Origin: Paenibacillus tepidiphilus
Lineage (GTDB): Bacteria; Bacillota; Bacilli; Paenibacillales; Paenibacillaceae
Assembly (NCBI RefSeq): GCF_008635795.1
Contig: NZ_VWRQ01000002.1
Span: 410,683 to 474,682 of the forward strand
DNA: 64,000 nucleotides
Direction: 5' to 3'
Position numbers and translations under genes: made by a program. Of the stretch, positions 46,560 through 54,493 are shown in pieces. Each line of letters begins with the position of its first letter. The first letter of the stretch is position 1. The notes beneath the pieces were generated by a model. It was not told where the DNA came from, made no database searches, and saw only the letters and a list, made by a program, of their open reading frames with translations.

Positions 46560-47534
46560 TCACCAGGGTATCTCAGTTCCCCGGTGCAGTGCCAAGGCCC
46601 GCTTGTAAATATAGTTTGCCGCCGCTAAATCCTGGACGGCGAGGCCCAGGCTCTTGAACAAGGTTATCTCTTGTTCCCCTGTTCTGCCGCTTACACGGCG
46701 TTCGAACCATTCGCCGATTTCGCCGGCAATATGTTCGGCGCCTATTACCCCTTCCTGCAGCGGAATCAGGTAGTCGCCGGCCTCGTTCACGGCCGATTCC
46801 CGCCGGTCCACGAACAGCCTGGATGAAGCCACCAGCGCCGAATCCAGCTCACGCTCATGGGGCCGGCAGGCACCCACTGCATTGATATGTGTCCCGGGCC
46901 GCACCCATTCACCGCGCAGGACAGGCTCGGCCGCTGCAGTCACCGTACAGATGATATCCGCATGGTGTACCGCCTCGCGAACCGTTCCGGCGGCCGTTAC
47001 CTCCGTGCTCCATCTGGCCGCCTGTTCTGCCGCGAATTGCTGCGCTTTGCCCTTCGACCGGCTCCATACCCGGACACGCCGGATATTCCGCACCTTCAGC
47101 ATCGCCTCCAGATGGCTTGCCGCCTGCTCGCCGGTGCCGATTATCGCCAGCTCTGCCGCGTCTTCTCTGGCGAGCACACGGGTGGCTGCGGCGCTGGCCG
47201 CCGCTGTCCGGATGGCTGTAATCGCCCGCCCGTCCACCAGGGCGCGGAGAACGCCGCCAGCCGCATCGAACAAGGCCACAGCTCCCTGGTGCGACGGCAA
47301 ACCCAGCGCATGATTATGCGGAAATACGCTGATCAGCTTCGCACCGGCCACTGCTTCCTGCTTCAAATAGCCGGGCATCAGCCCGAGCAGGTTGCCCGCC
47401 TCCAGCGGCATTACCTGGCGCAGGCTCTGCAGTGCCCTTCCAGCCGACAGATCGGCGAGTACCTCCGCCATGATTTCAATGCAGGCCTCCATGGTCAGCA
47501 GCTCTGCCGCTTCTGTCCGGTTAATTACCAGCAT
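46560..47534 (-). CDS. Ornithine cyclodeaminase/μ-crystallin family protein
   Basis: A 324-residue NAD(P)-dependent enzyme of the OCD/Mu-crystallin family (ornithine cyclodeaminase, alanine dehydrogenase, ketimine or Δ1-pyrroline-2-carboxylate reductase). MEACIEIMAEVLADLSAG, the Rossmann GxGxQA (AIIGTGEQAASHLEAM), VGACRPHERELD are present. Substrate cannot be assigned. Start ATG at 47534 with GGGAGGCGGATAAGA. First gene of a three-gene unit with two peptidases, suggesting catabolism of small peptides or modified amino acids. Confidence 0.85.
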   Translation of the reverse strand: MLVINRTEAAELLTMEACIEIMAEVLADLSAGRALQSLRQVMPLEAGNLLGLMPGYLKQEAVAGAKLISVFPHNHALGLPSHQGAVALFDAAGGVLRALVDGRAITAIRTAAASAAATRVLAREDAAELAIIGTGEQAASHLEAMLKVRNIRRVRVWSRSKGKAQQFAAEQAARWSTEVTAAGTVREAVHHADIICTVTAAAEPVLRGEWVRPGTHINAVGACRPHERELDSALVASSRLFVDRRESAVNEAGDYLIPLQEGVIGAEHIAGEIGEWFERRVSGRTGEQEITLFKSLGLAVQDLAAANYIYKRALALHRGTEIPW

Positions 47535-47710
47535 TCTTATCCGCCTCCCTTTCTTAGCACTCGTACTCCTACACCTTTCATCATAGCGCATTTATTTGTA
47601 TGATGAGAGATGTCCCGGTTAAAATTGCTTCAAAACTTATCTTTCCAGGCGATCATTTGCTATACTCAATAATAGTGAAACCAAGCCAATACTGAACAAA
47701 GGGGATAACC

Positions 47711-48904
47711 TTGATGATTATTCAACCAAAAACACGCGGCTTTATCTGCACCACCGCCCATCCGGAAGGATGCGCCAAGCAGGTTCAGCAGCAGATTGAC
47801 TATGTAAAAGCGCAAGCGCCATTGAACGGACCCGCAAATGTACTCGTCATCGGCGCATCCACCGGATACGGACTTGCTTCCCGAATCACCGCCGCCTTTG
47901 GCGCCGGCGCCAATACCATCGGCGTCTATTTCGACAAAGCCGCGGAAGGCAGCCGCACCGCCTCAGCCGGCTGGTATAACTCCGCCGCCTTTGAACGTGA
48001 AGCCGCCAAGCAGGGTATTAAATCCCACAGCATCGTTGGCGATGCCTTCTCGAATGAGATCAAAGCCAAAACTATCGAACTGATCAAAGCCGAATACGGC
48101 ACCGTAGACCTCGTGGTATATAGCGTGGCATCCCCGCGGCGTACCCATCCGGTTACCGGAGAAGTCTTCTCTTCCGTAATCAAACCTGTTGGCGAAGCTT
48201 ATTCCAACCAAACCTTGAACTTCCATACCGGTGAAGTCTCCACGGCCACCATTGAGCCGGCTACTGACGATGAGGTTCGCCAGACTATTGCTGTTATGGG
48301 CGGCGAGGATTGGGGAATGTGGATCGACCAGCTGCGGGAAGCGGGCGTACTGGCGGACGGAGCGACCACTGTCGCTTACTCCTACATCGGACCGGAAGTG
48401 ACTCATCCGATCTACAAGGAAGGAACGATTGGCCAAGCCAAGAACGACCTGGAGAAGACCGCAATTGAGCTGAACGGACAGCTTAGCGCTACAGGTGGAC
48501 GGGCATTTGTTTCCGTCAATAAAGCTCTGGTTACCCAGTCCAGCGCGGCCATTCCCGTAGTACCACTCTATATCTCCGCACTCTACAAAGTGATGAAGGA
48601 GAAGGAGCTGCATGAGAACTGCATCCAGCAAATGTACCGCCTGTTCGCGGAACATCTCTATGCCGGCGGAGCCGCTTCCGGCAACAGCAGCCACCTGATC
48701 CGCATCGACGATTGGGAGATGCGCGCGGACGTCCAGGAGGAAGTGATGCGCCGCTGGAATGAGCTGAATACGGAGAACGCTTCGGAGCTGACCGATCTGG
48801 AGGGTTACCGCGAAGATTTCTTCAACCTCTTCGGCTTCCGGACCGCAGGCGTGGATTACGAAGCCGATACCGATCCGGCGGTAGGGATTCCAAATCTATA
48901 TTAA
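47711..48904 (+). CDS. fabV: Enoyl-ACP/trans-2-enoyl-CoA reductase FabV
   Basis: A 397-residue short-chain-dehydrogenase-fold reductase catalysing the last step of fatty acid elongation; FabV enzymes are insensitive to triclosan. FICTTAHPEGCAKQVQQQI at the start, the nucleotide motif VIGASTGYGLASRI, ASPRRTHPVTG, and active-site region YSYIGPEVTHPIYKEG (Tyr-x8-Lys) are characteristic. Length is the family norm. Start ATG at 47711 or 47714. The intron relic 48905-49797 starts right at the stop, separating fabV from its likely terminator. Confidence 0.97.
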   Translation: MMIIQPKTRGFICTTAHPEGCAKQVQQQIDYVKAQAPLNGPANVLVIGASTGYGLASRITAAFGAGANTIGVYFDKAAEGSRTASAGWYNSAAFEREAAKQGIKSHSIVGDAFSNEIKAKTIELIKAEYGTVDLVVYSVASPRRTHPVTGEVFSSVIKPVGEAYSNQTLNFHTGEVSTATIEPATDDEVRQTIAVMGGEDWGMWIDQLREAGVLADGATTVAYSYIGPEVTHPIYKEGTIGQAKNDLEKTAIELNGQLSATGGRAFVSVNKALVTQSSAAIPVVPLYISALYKVMKEKELHENCIQQMYRLFAEHLYAGGAASGNSSHLIRIDDWEMRADVQEEVMRRWNELNTENASELTDLEGYREDFFNLFGFRTAGVDYEADTDPAVGIPNLY

Positions 48905-49797
48905 TCGAGTAGATAGGGGCGGCTAGCCCCTGACCTCTCACACCACCGTACATGCGGGTCCGCATACTGCGGTTCCAAAAAGGTTAACAAAGTTCCAGAT
49001 AACGAGTAAGCAAACTTTTCAGCCCTTTCGCTTCCCAGTAGGAAGTCGTAAGGGCGTTATTCGTGTTCCGGGACATTTCCCACGCACCTCGCCGCGAGTT
49101 GGCCATCTTAATACAAACCCACTTTGGAACCCCGAGTGCTTGAAGCTCACGGATTCGTGTACGTACTCGTTTCCACTGTTTCCACAGACACATTCGAAGT
49201 CTCCTCCGAATCCACTGGTCCAGTGTTTGGAAGCGTGTCTTCGCCGCGGCTAGACGGAAATAACCGAGCCAACCCATCAGATAGTGATTCAGTCGGTTAA
49301 TCCTTTCTTCCATGGAAATGGACCAGGTTCGATTGGTTAACTCTCGAATCCTTTCTTTAAAAGCTGAGAGGCTCTTCGGTGCTATTCGAATCGTCGCCTG
49401 TTTCTGACTCAGGAAACTGAATCCTAAGAACTTTCGGTGCCAAGGTCTGGCCACCGCACTTTTCTCCCGCTTCACTTTTAGTTTTAGCTTTCCTTCTACA
49501 AACCGACTTACCGATTCCATGACGCGTGTTCCTGCTCGTTTAACTCGCTACAAAGATGTTGCAGTCGTCCGCATAGCGCACGAAACTCTTGGCGACTTCG
49601 GATTTCGTCATGTTATGGTGACTCATCCAGCTAGCCTTGCCTCAAATCGAGTTCGTGTACCTTGGCTCGTTCATTTGCCTCCAGCTTCCTTCATATTCCA
49701 CCTCGCGATGGACACCCTTGCTCTTGGCTAACGGTAGGTGCTTGCCAGCCCCCGCTCGGGACTTTCACCCTAGAGATGACGCCCATGCTGGGCGTAC
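48905..49797 (-). mobile_element. Deleted group II intron relic
   Basis: Minus strand. The 5' end near 49797 reads GTACGCCCAGCATGGGCG, followed by GGTGAAAGTCCCGAGCGGGG and TACCGTTAGCCAAGAGCAAG, sequence typical of domain I of bacterial group II introns. The 3' end has GCAGTATGCGGACC with the GTACGGTGGTGTGAGAGG of domain V and a domain VI stem (GGGGCTAGCCGCCCCTATC), ending CTACTCGAT at about 48904. Between them most of the reverse transcriptase reading frame is gone. The 5' end lies directly after the hairpin at 49805-49838, the preferred site of class C introns (after terminators). Non-functional. Confidence 0.85.
48984..49598 (-). pseudogene. Truncated, frameshifted group II intron reverse transcriptase/maturase
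   Basis: The intact part (ATG 49520 to stop 48984, 178 codons) is the maturase/thumb end: AVARPWHRKFLGFSFLSQKQ, INRLNHYLMGWLGYFRLA, RRRLRMCLWKQWKRVRTRIR. Just upstream another frame reads SFVRYADDCNIFVAS with the catalytic YADD, ending in a stop; a frameshift separates the two. Fingers and palm N-terminal to YADD are missing. Part of the intron relic. Confidence 0.85.
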
Positions 49798-49804
49798 TAA
49801 TAAT

Positions 49805-49838
49805 AAGAGCCGTTCCTTAATCGGAATCGGCTCTTTTC
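49805..49838 (+). terminator. Hairpin terminator, probable original fabV terminator
   Basis: AAGAGCCGTTCC (49805-49816) TTAATC GGAATCGGCTCTT (49823-49835) then TTTC. The intron relic separates it from fabV by 900 bases. Between it and 49974 no further element is visible. Confidence 0.85.
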
Positions 49839-49974
49839 TCACCAGCAATAAATAACACAACCTAACATTATCTAAACGTTTCCGCCGGCTTCACATCTTC
49901 AGATTCGTACCGACCATGGATAAACAAAATAGCCCCGTTCTCTCTCCTGCCCGAATCTTATTTCAGTAGATAGA

Positions 49975-51684
49975 TTACAGCGTTTTCTTATGGATATCCA
50001 TTAAGTAAAAGTCAGGGACATCATTGCATTCAGACAGTTCAACATTAATACAATAAGTTTTGGTGCTGGCTAAGGCAGTTTGGTAAGCATTATTAAACTC
50101 CTCAACTGTTCTTACACTTACTCCCTCGCCACCAAAAGCCTTGACAACCTCGTGATACGCATTGCAAGGTAACTCTACCCCGCGGTACGCTTTCATGTTA
50201 AAAGTGTTTCTTTGTTCAAATTTACATGATCCCCATGCGCTATTATTATGAATGATAATGATAATTTTCAGGTTATATTGGATCGCCGTTTGAATTTCTC
50301 CGATGTGAAACCCGAATGAACCGTCTCCGGTGTACAGCACGACCTCCTCTTGCGGATAAGCGGCTTTGATTCCAATGGCCATTGGTAAACCGGCACCCAT
50401 CAGGCCAAGCGTGCCATTCGGAGAACTGAGGACTCTACCTGGAGAAAATACACGCAGATGCTTTATCAGCCATTGCCCCGCATGGGACCCGTCTCTAACA
50501 AAATAATTCCCTCGTCCTGACAGGGAATTGATCGACTGCATGACATCATATGGATGAACCTGGCCCTGTGATTCACTCTTCGTTTGCAGCATAAGCTGTT
50601 CCTCTTCTTTTAGCGATATTAAGTCGGAAACCCAGTCCCTGCTTCGCTTCCGGCAATCCAGCTTGCCGAGTTGGCGCAATAGTGCTTTTAGCGTTTCTTT
50701 GGCGTCGCCGACCAAGCCCAATTTCAAATTCATTTTGTTCGCGTTCAATTCACCGGGCTCAATATCAATCTGGACGATTGCCTGCCGTTCTGAACTCCCG
50801 TAATAGGGTTCATTTCCGAAGGCGAGCGCGAAGTTGAATCTTGCTCCGATAGCCACAATTAAGTCGGCATTCGCAAAAGCATAATGGGTGAGTGTACTTG
50901 TCATCGGGCTGCCAACCCCCATAGACAATTCATTATCGTCGGGCACAACACCGCGGGCCAGGCTGATTCCGAAATACGGAATTTCCAGCAATCGCGACAA
51001 CTCGCATACTTCATGCTCTGCATATGACCACCAGACTCCGCTTCCTCCGATAATAACCGGTCTGTCCGACTGTACAAGCATACCCGCCAGGGATACGATG
51101 TCCTCTTCAACGGCAACACTTTTATTCCATAGCCTGTTCTCCTGCACAATAGATAGATCATATTGGCCAGAGTCACGCCGGGAGAGCTGGACCTCAAAAG
51201 GTATTTCCAGACATACGGGGCCTGGTCTTCCCGCTAGCATTTTTTTGCACACCATTCTCACATATTCAGGAATTCGTTCCGCAGTCGGCACTATTTTATA
51301 ATCTTTCACATATTCCGACAACATGGGCTCGCATTTCATATCCTGTAAATTCCCTCGATCGTTTTTGGTGCTGACATTGGTGCCGATAATTACAAGTAAG
51401 GGCGTATTGGCCAAACTCGCACGAACAATTCCGGACACTGCATTTGTAACTCCGGGCGCACCCGGCAGGATACACACCGCCACCCTTCGGGTTACCTGTA
51501 TCCACGAATCTGCCATATATACCGCTGACGCTTCATGCCGGGCACCGATATATTCAATCCCTTCGTTGCAGAGTGCATCGATGAGGGAACTGGCCACCAA
51601 TCCCACAACCCCAAATGCCTGTTCTACCCCTAATAGCTTGAGACTTTGGGCTAGTATCGTAGAACCATTAAGACCGCTGACCAT
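49975..51684 (-). CDS. Thiamine-diphosphate-dependent enzyme (acetolactate-synthase-like)
   Basis: A 569-residue three-domain ThDP enzyme. PYR domain: catalytic Glu in GARHEASAVY (E51) and SGIVRASLANTPLLVI; middle Rossmann domain (RPVIIGGSGVWWSYAE); PP domain: GDGSFGFHIGEIQTA with NN about 25 residues on, the Mg-ThDP motif. Such enzymes decarboxylate 2-oxo acids and may join the product to a second carbonyl or acyl unit. No fused regulatory subunit and no ilvN nearby, so branched-chain biosynthesis is unlikely. ATG lies one base after the preceding stop, last gene of the cluster. AT-rich. A decarboxylase or carboligase acting on a phenylpyruvate-like acid is inferred from context only. Confidence 0.85.
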   Translation of the reverse strand: MVSGLNGSTILAQSLKLLGVEQAFGVVGLVASSLIDALCNEGIEYIGARHEASAVYMADSWIQVTRRVAVCILPGAPGVTNAVSGIVRASLANTPLLVIIGTNVSTKNDRGNLQDMKCEPMLSEYVKDYKIVPTAERIPEYVRMVCKKMLAGRPGPVCLEIPFEVQLSRRDSGQYDLSIVQENRLWNKSVAVEEDIVSLAGMLVQSDRPVIIGGSGVWWSYAEHEVCELSRLLEIPYFGISLARGVVPDDNELSMGVGSPMTSTLTHYAFANADLIVAIGARFNFALAFGNEPYYGSSERQAIVQIDIEPGELNANKMNLKLGLVGDAKETLKALLRQLGKLDCRKRSRDWVSDLISLKEEEQLMLQTKSESQGQVHPYDVMQSINSLSGRGNYFVRDGSHAGQWLIKHLRVFSPGRVLSSPNGTLGLMGAGLPMAIGIKAAYPQEEVVLYTGDGSFGFHIGEIQTAIQYNLKIIIIIHNNSAWGSCKFEQRNTFNMKAYRGVELPCNAYHEVVKAFGGEGVSVRTVEEFNNAYQTALASTKTYCINVELSECNDVPDFYLMDIHKKTL

Positions 51685-51685
51685 A

Positions 51686-53083
51686 TCAATACCCCCGATT
51701 TGCCGCTAACGTGCGCGCAACCGTCTTTTCGCTGTCTTCTGCACACCGTTTATCGGTAATCCGTGCTGATTTCCAGCTGACCAGCGCCCCTAGATTAGCG
51801 ATCGCTTCCAGCTCATCAACGGCATAAATCTGGCATTTTCCGCCTATGGTATGAATCCATTCCTGCTGTAAATGATTAAGCTCGCTGCTGTTTACAGGGC
51901 TGGCAAACTCCAAATCGATTGCTACACGATCTGTGCCATTCTCATGATCAATGGTTATCTGGTACCCGATGCATGTGTTGAAGTGTCTCATAATTATATT
52001 CTCTATATCTTCGGGATAATAGGTTTTGTTCTCAATCGTAATGAGGTCTTTGATTCGCCCCTTAAATTCAATTTGCTGTGAGCAACCTAGATGATTGTGA
52101 ACATGCGCATGCAGTATAGCTACATCGCCGGTGCGGTAGCGAATTAACGGTTTGGCAGAATTCGGCTGTATCATAGTAAGCACTAGTTCGCCGCTCTCCC
52201 CACTGCTTAGTAACCGGTCGCCTTCGACTTCAACGATCTCATACATATAGTTGAACGGAAGCGTGTAGAACTTCCTGTCTGGAGCCAGCACTGCAGCATG
52301 ACCCACTTCCTGCGAGCCGTAAAGAAAATTATAAACATCCGCACTCCAGATATTTCCGATATTGCGCTGCATTTCTGCTGTACACATTTCTCCTATTAAC
52401 AGGATAACCTTAATGTTGAAATCACTGATTGCGTAACCGTATTTGATACTGGCTTTATATAACGTCTGAACAACGCCTGGTGTCCCAAGGAGGACTTCAA
52501 TCTGATGGTCTCTGAGCAGCTGCAGCGTTTTCTTGAATCCGACCACGGGGGAGTAAGGCCATATTTTAAAAATGCAGTAATCCATATCCAAAAAGATTTT
52601 TCCAATGGTATCGCCGGTGGAATGCAGCTCGGTCGGCCCCATAATTCCAATAGCCTTTTGTGACAATGCCGAGACCTTCTGCAATAAAGGCTTTACGCCT
52701 TCCATAATGCTGTTATTGATCCGGATAATATCATTTTTATTTCTTAAGCACAGCGTCGCTTTCCCTGTTGTTCCGGTTGTTTCATAATAATATCCTGAAT
52801 CCTTTAACTTCCCGCTCAGAATCCCTGTCTCTGCCTCACGCAGGTCAGCTTTGGTCGTAAACGGCAGTGAAGAGAGTCCGTTCAAGGCAAATTCGGCTTC
52901 ATCAATATCTTTAAATTTTGTGCCATAATATTCAGAGTGTACTTTTACATATTTAAAAACTTCATGAAGCATTTCCTCACGGTAAGCATTCAGATCACCG
53001 GCATCCAGCTTGTGGTTATGGAAATCATTTAACAGTTCAAGATAATCTTTTTCAAAATCTCCATGTACATTCATTATCGTCAT
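51686..53083 (-). CDS. Phenylacetate-CoA-ligase-like (PaaK family) adenylate-forming enzyme
   Basis: A 465-residue ANL-superfamily protein. The P-loop-like motif is ETTGTTGKA (residues 101-109), followed by NFLYGSQEVGHA and YRTGDVA, with the C-terminal GRIKDLI and a PaaK-type ferredoxin-like domain (YPEDIENIIMRHF). It should activate a carboxylic acid as acyl-AMP and transfer it to CoA or another acceptor. In context (anthranilate synthase, prephenate-decarboxylase-like enzyme) an aromatic or cyclohexadienyl acid is a reasonable substrate; this is inference. ATG with GGAGGCTACCAA upstream. 25 bases after the HemN-like gene. Confidence 0.85.
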   Translation of the reverse strand: MTIMNVHGDFEKDYLELLNDFHNHKLDAGDLNAYREEMLHEVFKYVKVHSEYYGTKFKDIDEAEFALNGLSSLPFTTKADLREAETGILSGKLKDSGYYYETTGTTGKATLCLRNKNDIIRINNSIMEGVKPLLQKVSALSQKAIGIMGPTELHSTGDTIGKIFLDMDYCIFKIWPYSPVVGFKKTLQLLRDHQIEVLLGTPGVVQTLYKASIKYGYAISDFNIKVILLIGEMCTAEMQRNIGNIWSADVYNFLYGSQEVGHAAVLAPDRKFYTLPFNYMYEIVEVEGDRLLSSGESGELVLTMIQPNSAKPLIRYRTGDVAILHAHVHNHLGCSQQIEFKGRIKDLITIENKTYYPEDIENIIMRHFNTCIGYQITIDHENGTDRVAIDLEFASPVNSSELNHLQQEWIHTIGGKCQIYAVDELEAIANLGALVSWKSARITDKRCAEDSEKTVARTLAANRGY

Positions 53084-53108
53084 TTGGTAGCCTCCATGCT
53101 CGGATTTA

Positions 53109-54425
53109 TTAAATCAAATTTCTTTTCAGATTATCTGCAGTGTTTATCCGATCCAGTTGATCATTAATGCTGCTGCTGTAAAAAATTCGTGAAATGCTGT
53201 CATTGTATTCTACGCCGTGATCCGTAACATACAATTCATTGCGTTCCGGTTTTTCACAAGCCAAATTATTGGCAAGCAAGAATCCGAATTCGTCTTGGAA
53301 ATATTCACTGACATTGATACCATGCTTCTGCGACAATTTGACTCTTTCAATTTCCAACAGCTTCACCTGGAAGGATACATCGCGATGTAGCCGCTCAATT
53401 GAGCTTAGTTCCTTACCCACATCTAGCGGAAAAGTCCCTTCTTCAATGCATTTGAGATATTTAGAGATGGAGCGCACATTTGTATACGTGAAATTGTTGA
53501 AATACGAAAAGGAGGAGACCCCCATCCCGATATACTCTCCGCCGCTCCAGCAATGATGCTGGTGCTTGAAATCATACGGCTGTTTAGAGAAGGAGGGCGA
53601 TGCAACATGCTTGTAGGCGGCTGAGCGCATTTCGCGGATAAGGGTATCAATAAATTCAGAAATATCTTCATTGGAAGGATACCGGTCATCCCTTTGATTT
53701 AAGCTATGATACATCTCTGTACTCGGCCTAATGCTCAGTTTGTAAAAGGAAACGCCTTCCGGCTCCATTTCTTTAATGACTTGAATATCTTTATGGAACT
53801 GATCCAGGCTCTGATTAGGCAAACCATACATGATATCAATAATCCGTTCTTGTATCCCCATTTTCTTAAGCAATCCCAGCTTTTCAACAGCAAGCTCGGC
53901 AGTGTGGCTTCTGTTGATTCTCTTCAATATATCATCATTAAAGGTTTGAACGCCCATGCACACCCGGTTAACCTTGTTCTCTTTCAGCCGGCCGATGTTT
54001 TCTTCGCTAAGCGTGCTGGGACAGCTATCGGTCGTTATCTCGATTTCTTCGGAAACTTCAAAGTTGTCGTACACCATATCAATTAATTCGATCAAGTATT
54101 TGGGAGCCACCAGCGTGGGTGTACCTCCCCCGAAGTATATAGATTTAATCACGACTTTCATATGCTTCAATAATTTAATATACATCCGAAATTCCGATTT
54201 CAATGCTTCGAAATATCGTTGGACGATCTCATCCTTCTGCTGGTTTTTGGGTAGCGAAACATAATAGCAGTACGTACATTTCTTTTCACAAAACGGAACA
54301 TGAAAGTATAATGCCAGTTCCTTTCTGAACAGAACATCCGGATGTAATGGTTCGAGCAAAGCCATAGGCGGGTAAAGAAAAAAATACTGCTTACTTCTGT
54401 CCCAATCAAAGTTTATCTTCTTCAT
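53109..54425 (-). CDS. HemN-like radical SAM protein (possible class C methylase or cyclopropanase)
   Basis: A 438-residue protein. Radical SAM motif FCEKKCTYC (C46, C50, C53), the HemN GGGTPT segment at about residues 99-104, MGVQTFNDDILKRINRS and DIMYGLPNQSLDQF, and a HemN-type C-terminal domain (GMGVSSFSYF). HemW/HemN enzymes bind SAM, or a second SAM in tailoring relatives that methylate or cyclopropanate natural products. Being in a biosynthetic operon with another radical SAM gene favours such a tailoring role. The real activity is not determined. ATG after AGGGGATTATTGAA. It follows the B12-type gene after 68 bases. Confidence 0.85.
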   Translation of the reverse strand: MKKINFDWDRSKQYFFLYPPMALLEPLHPDVLFRKELALYFHVPFCEKKCTYCYYVSLPKNQQKDEIVQRYFEALKSEFRMYIKLLKHMKVVIKSIYFGGGTPTLVAPKYLIELIDMVYDNFEVSEEIEITTDSCPSTLSEENIGRLKENKVNRVCMGVQTFNDDILKRINRSHTAELAVEKLGLLKKMGIQERIIDIMYGLPNQSLDQFHKDIQVIKEMEPEGVSFYKLSIRPSTEMYHSLNQRDDRYPSNEDISEFIDTLIREMRSAAYKHVASPSFSKQPYDFKHQHHCWSGGEYIGMGVSSFSYFNNFTYTNVRSISKYLKCIEEGTFPLDVGKELSSIERLHRDVSFQVKLLEIERVKLSQKHGINVSEYFQDEFGFLLANNLACEKPERNELYVTDHGVEYNDSISRIFYSSSINDQLDRINTADNLKRNLI

Positions 54426-54493
54426 TTCAATAATCCCCTATCTGAGTTATCACTTTGGACTTTTCCTGCGGAACATCCTTCTGCTTCTTGCCC

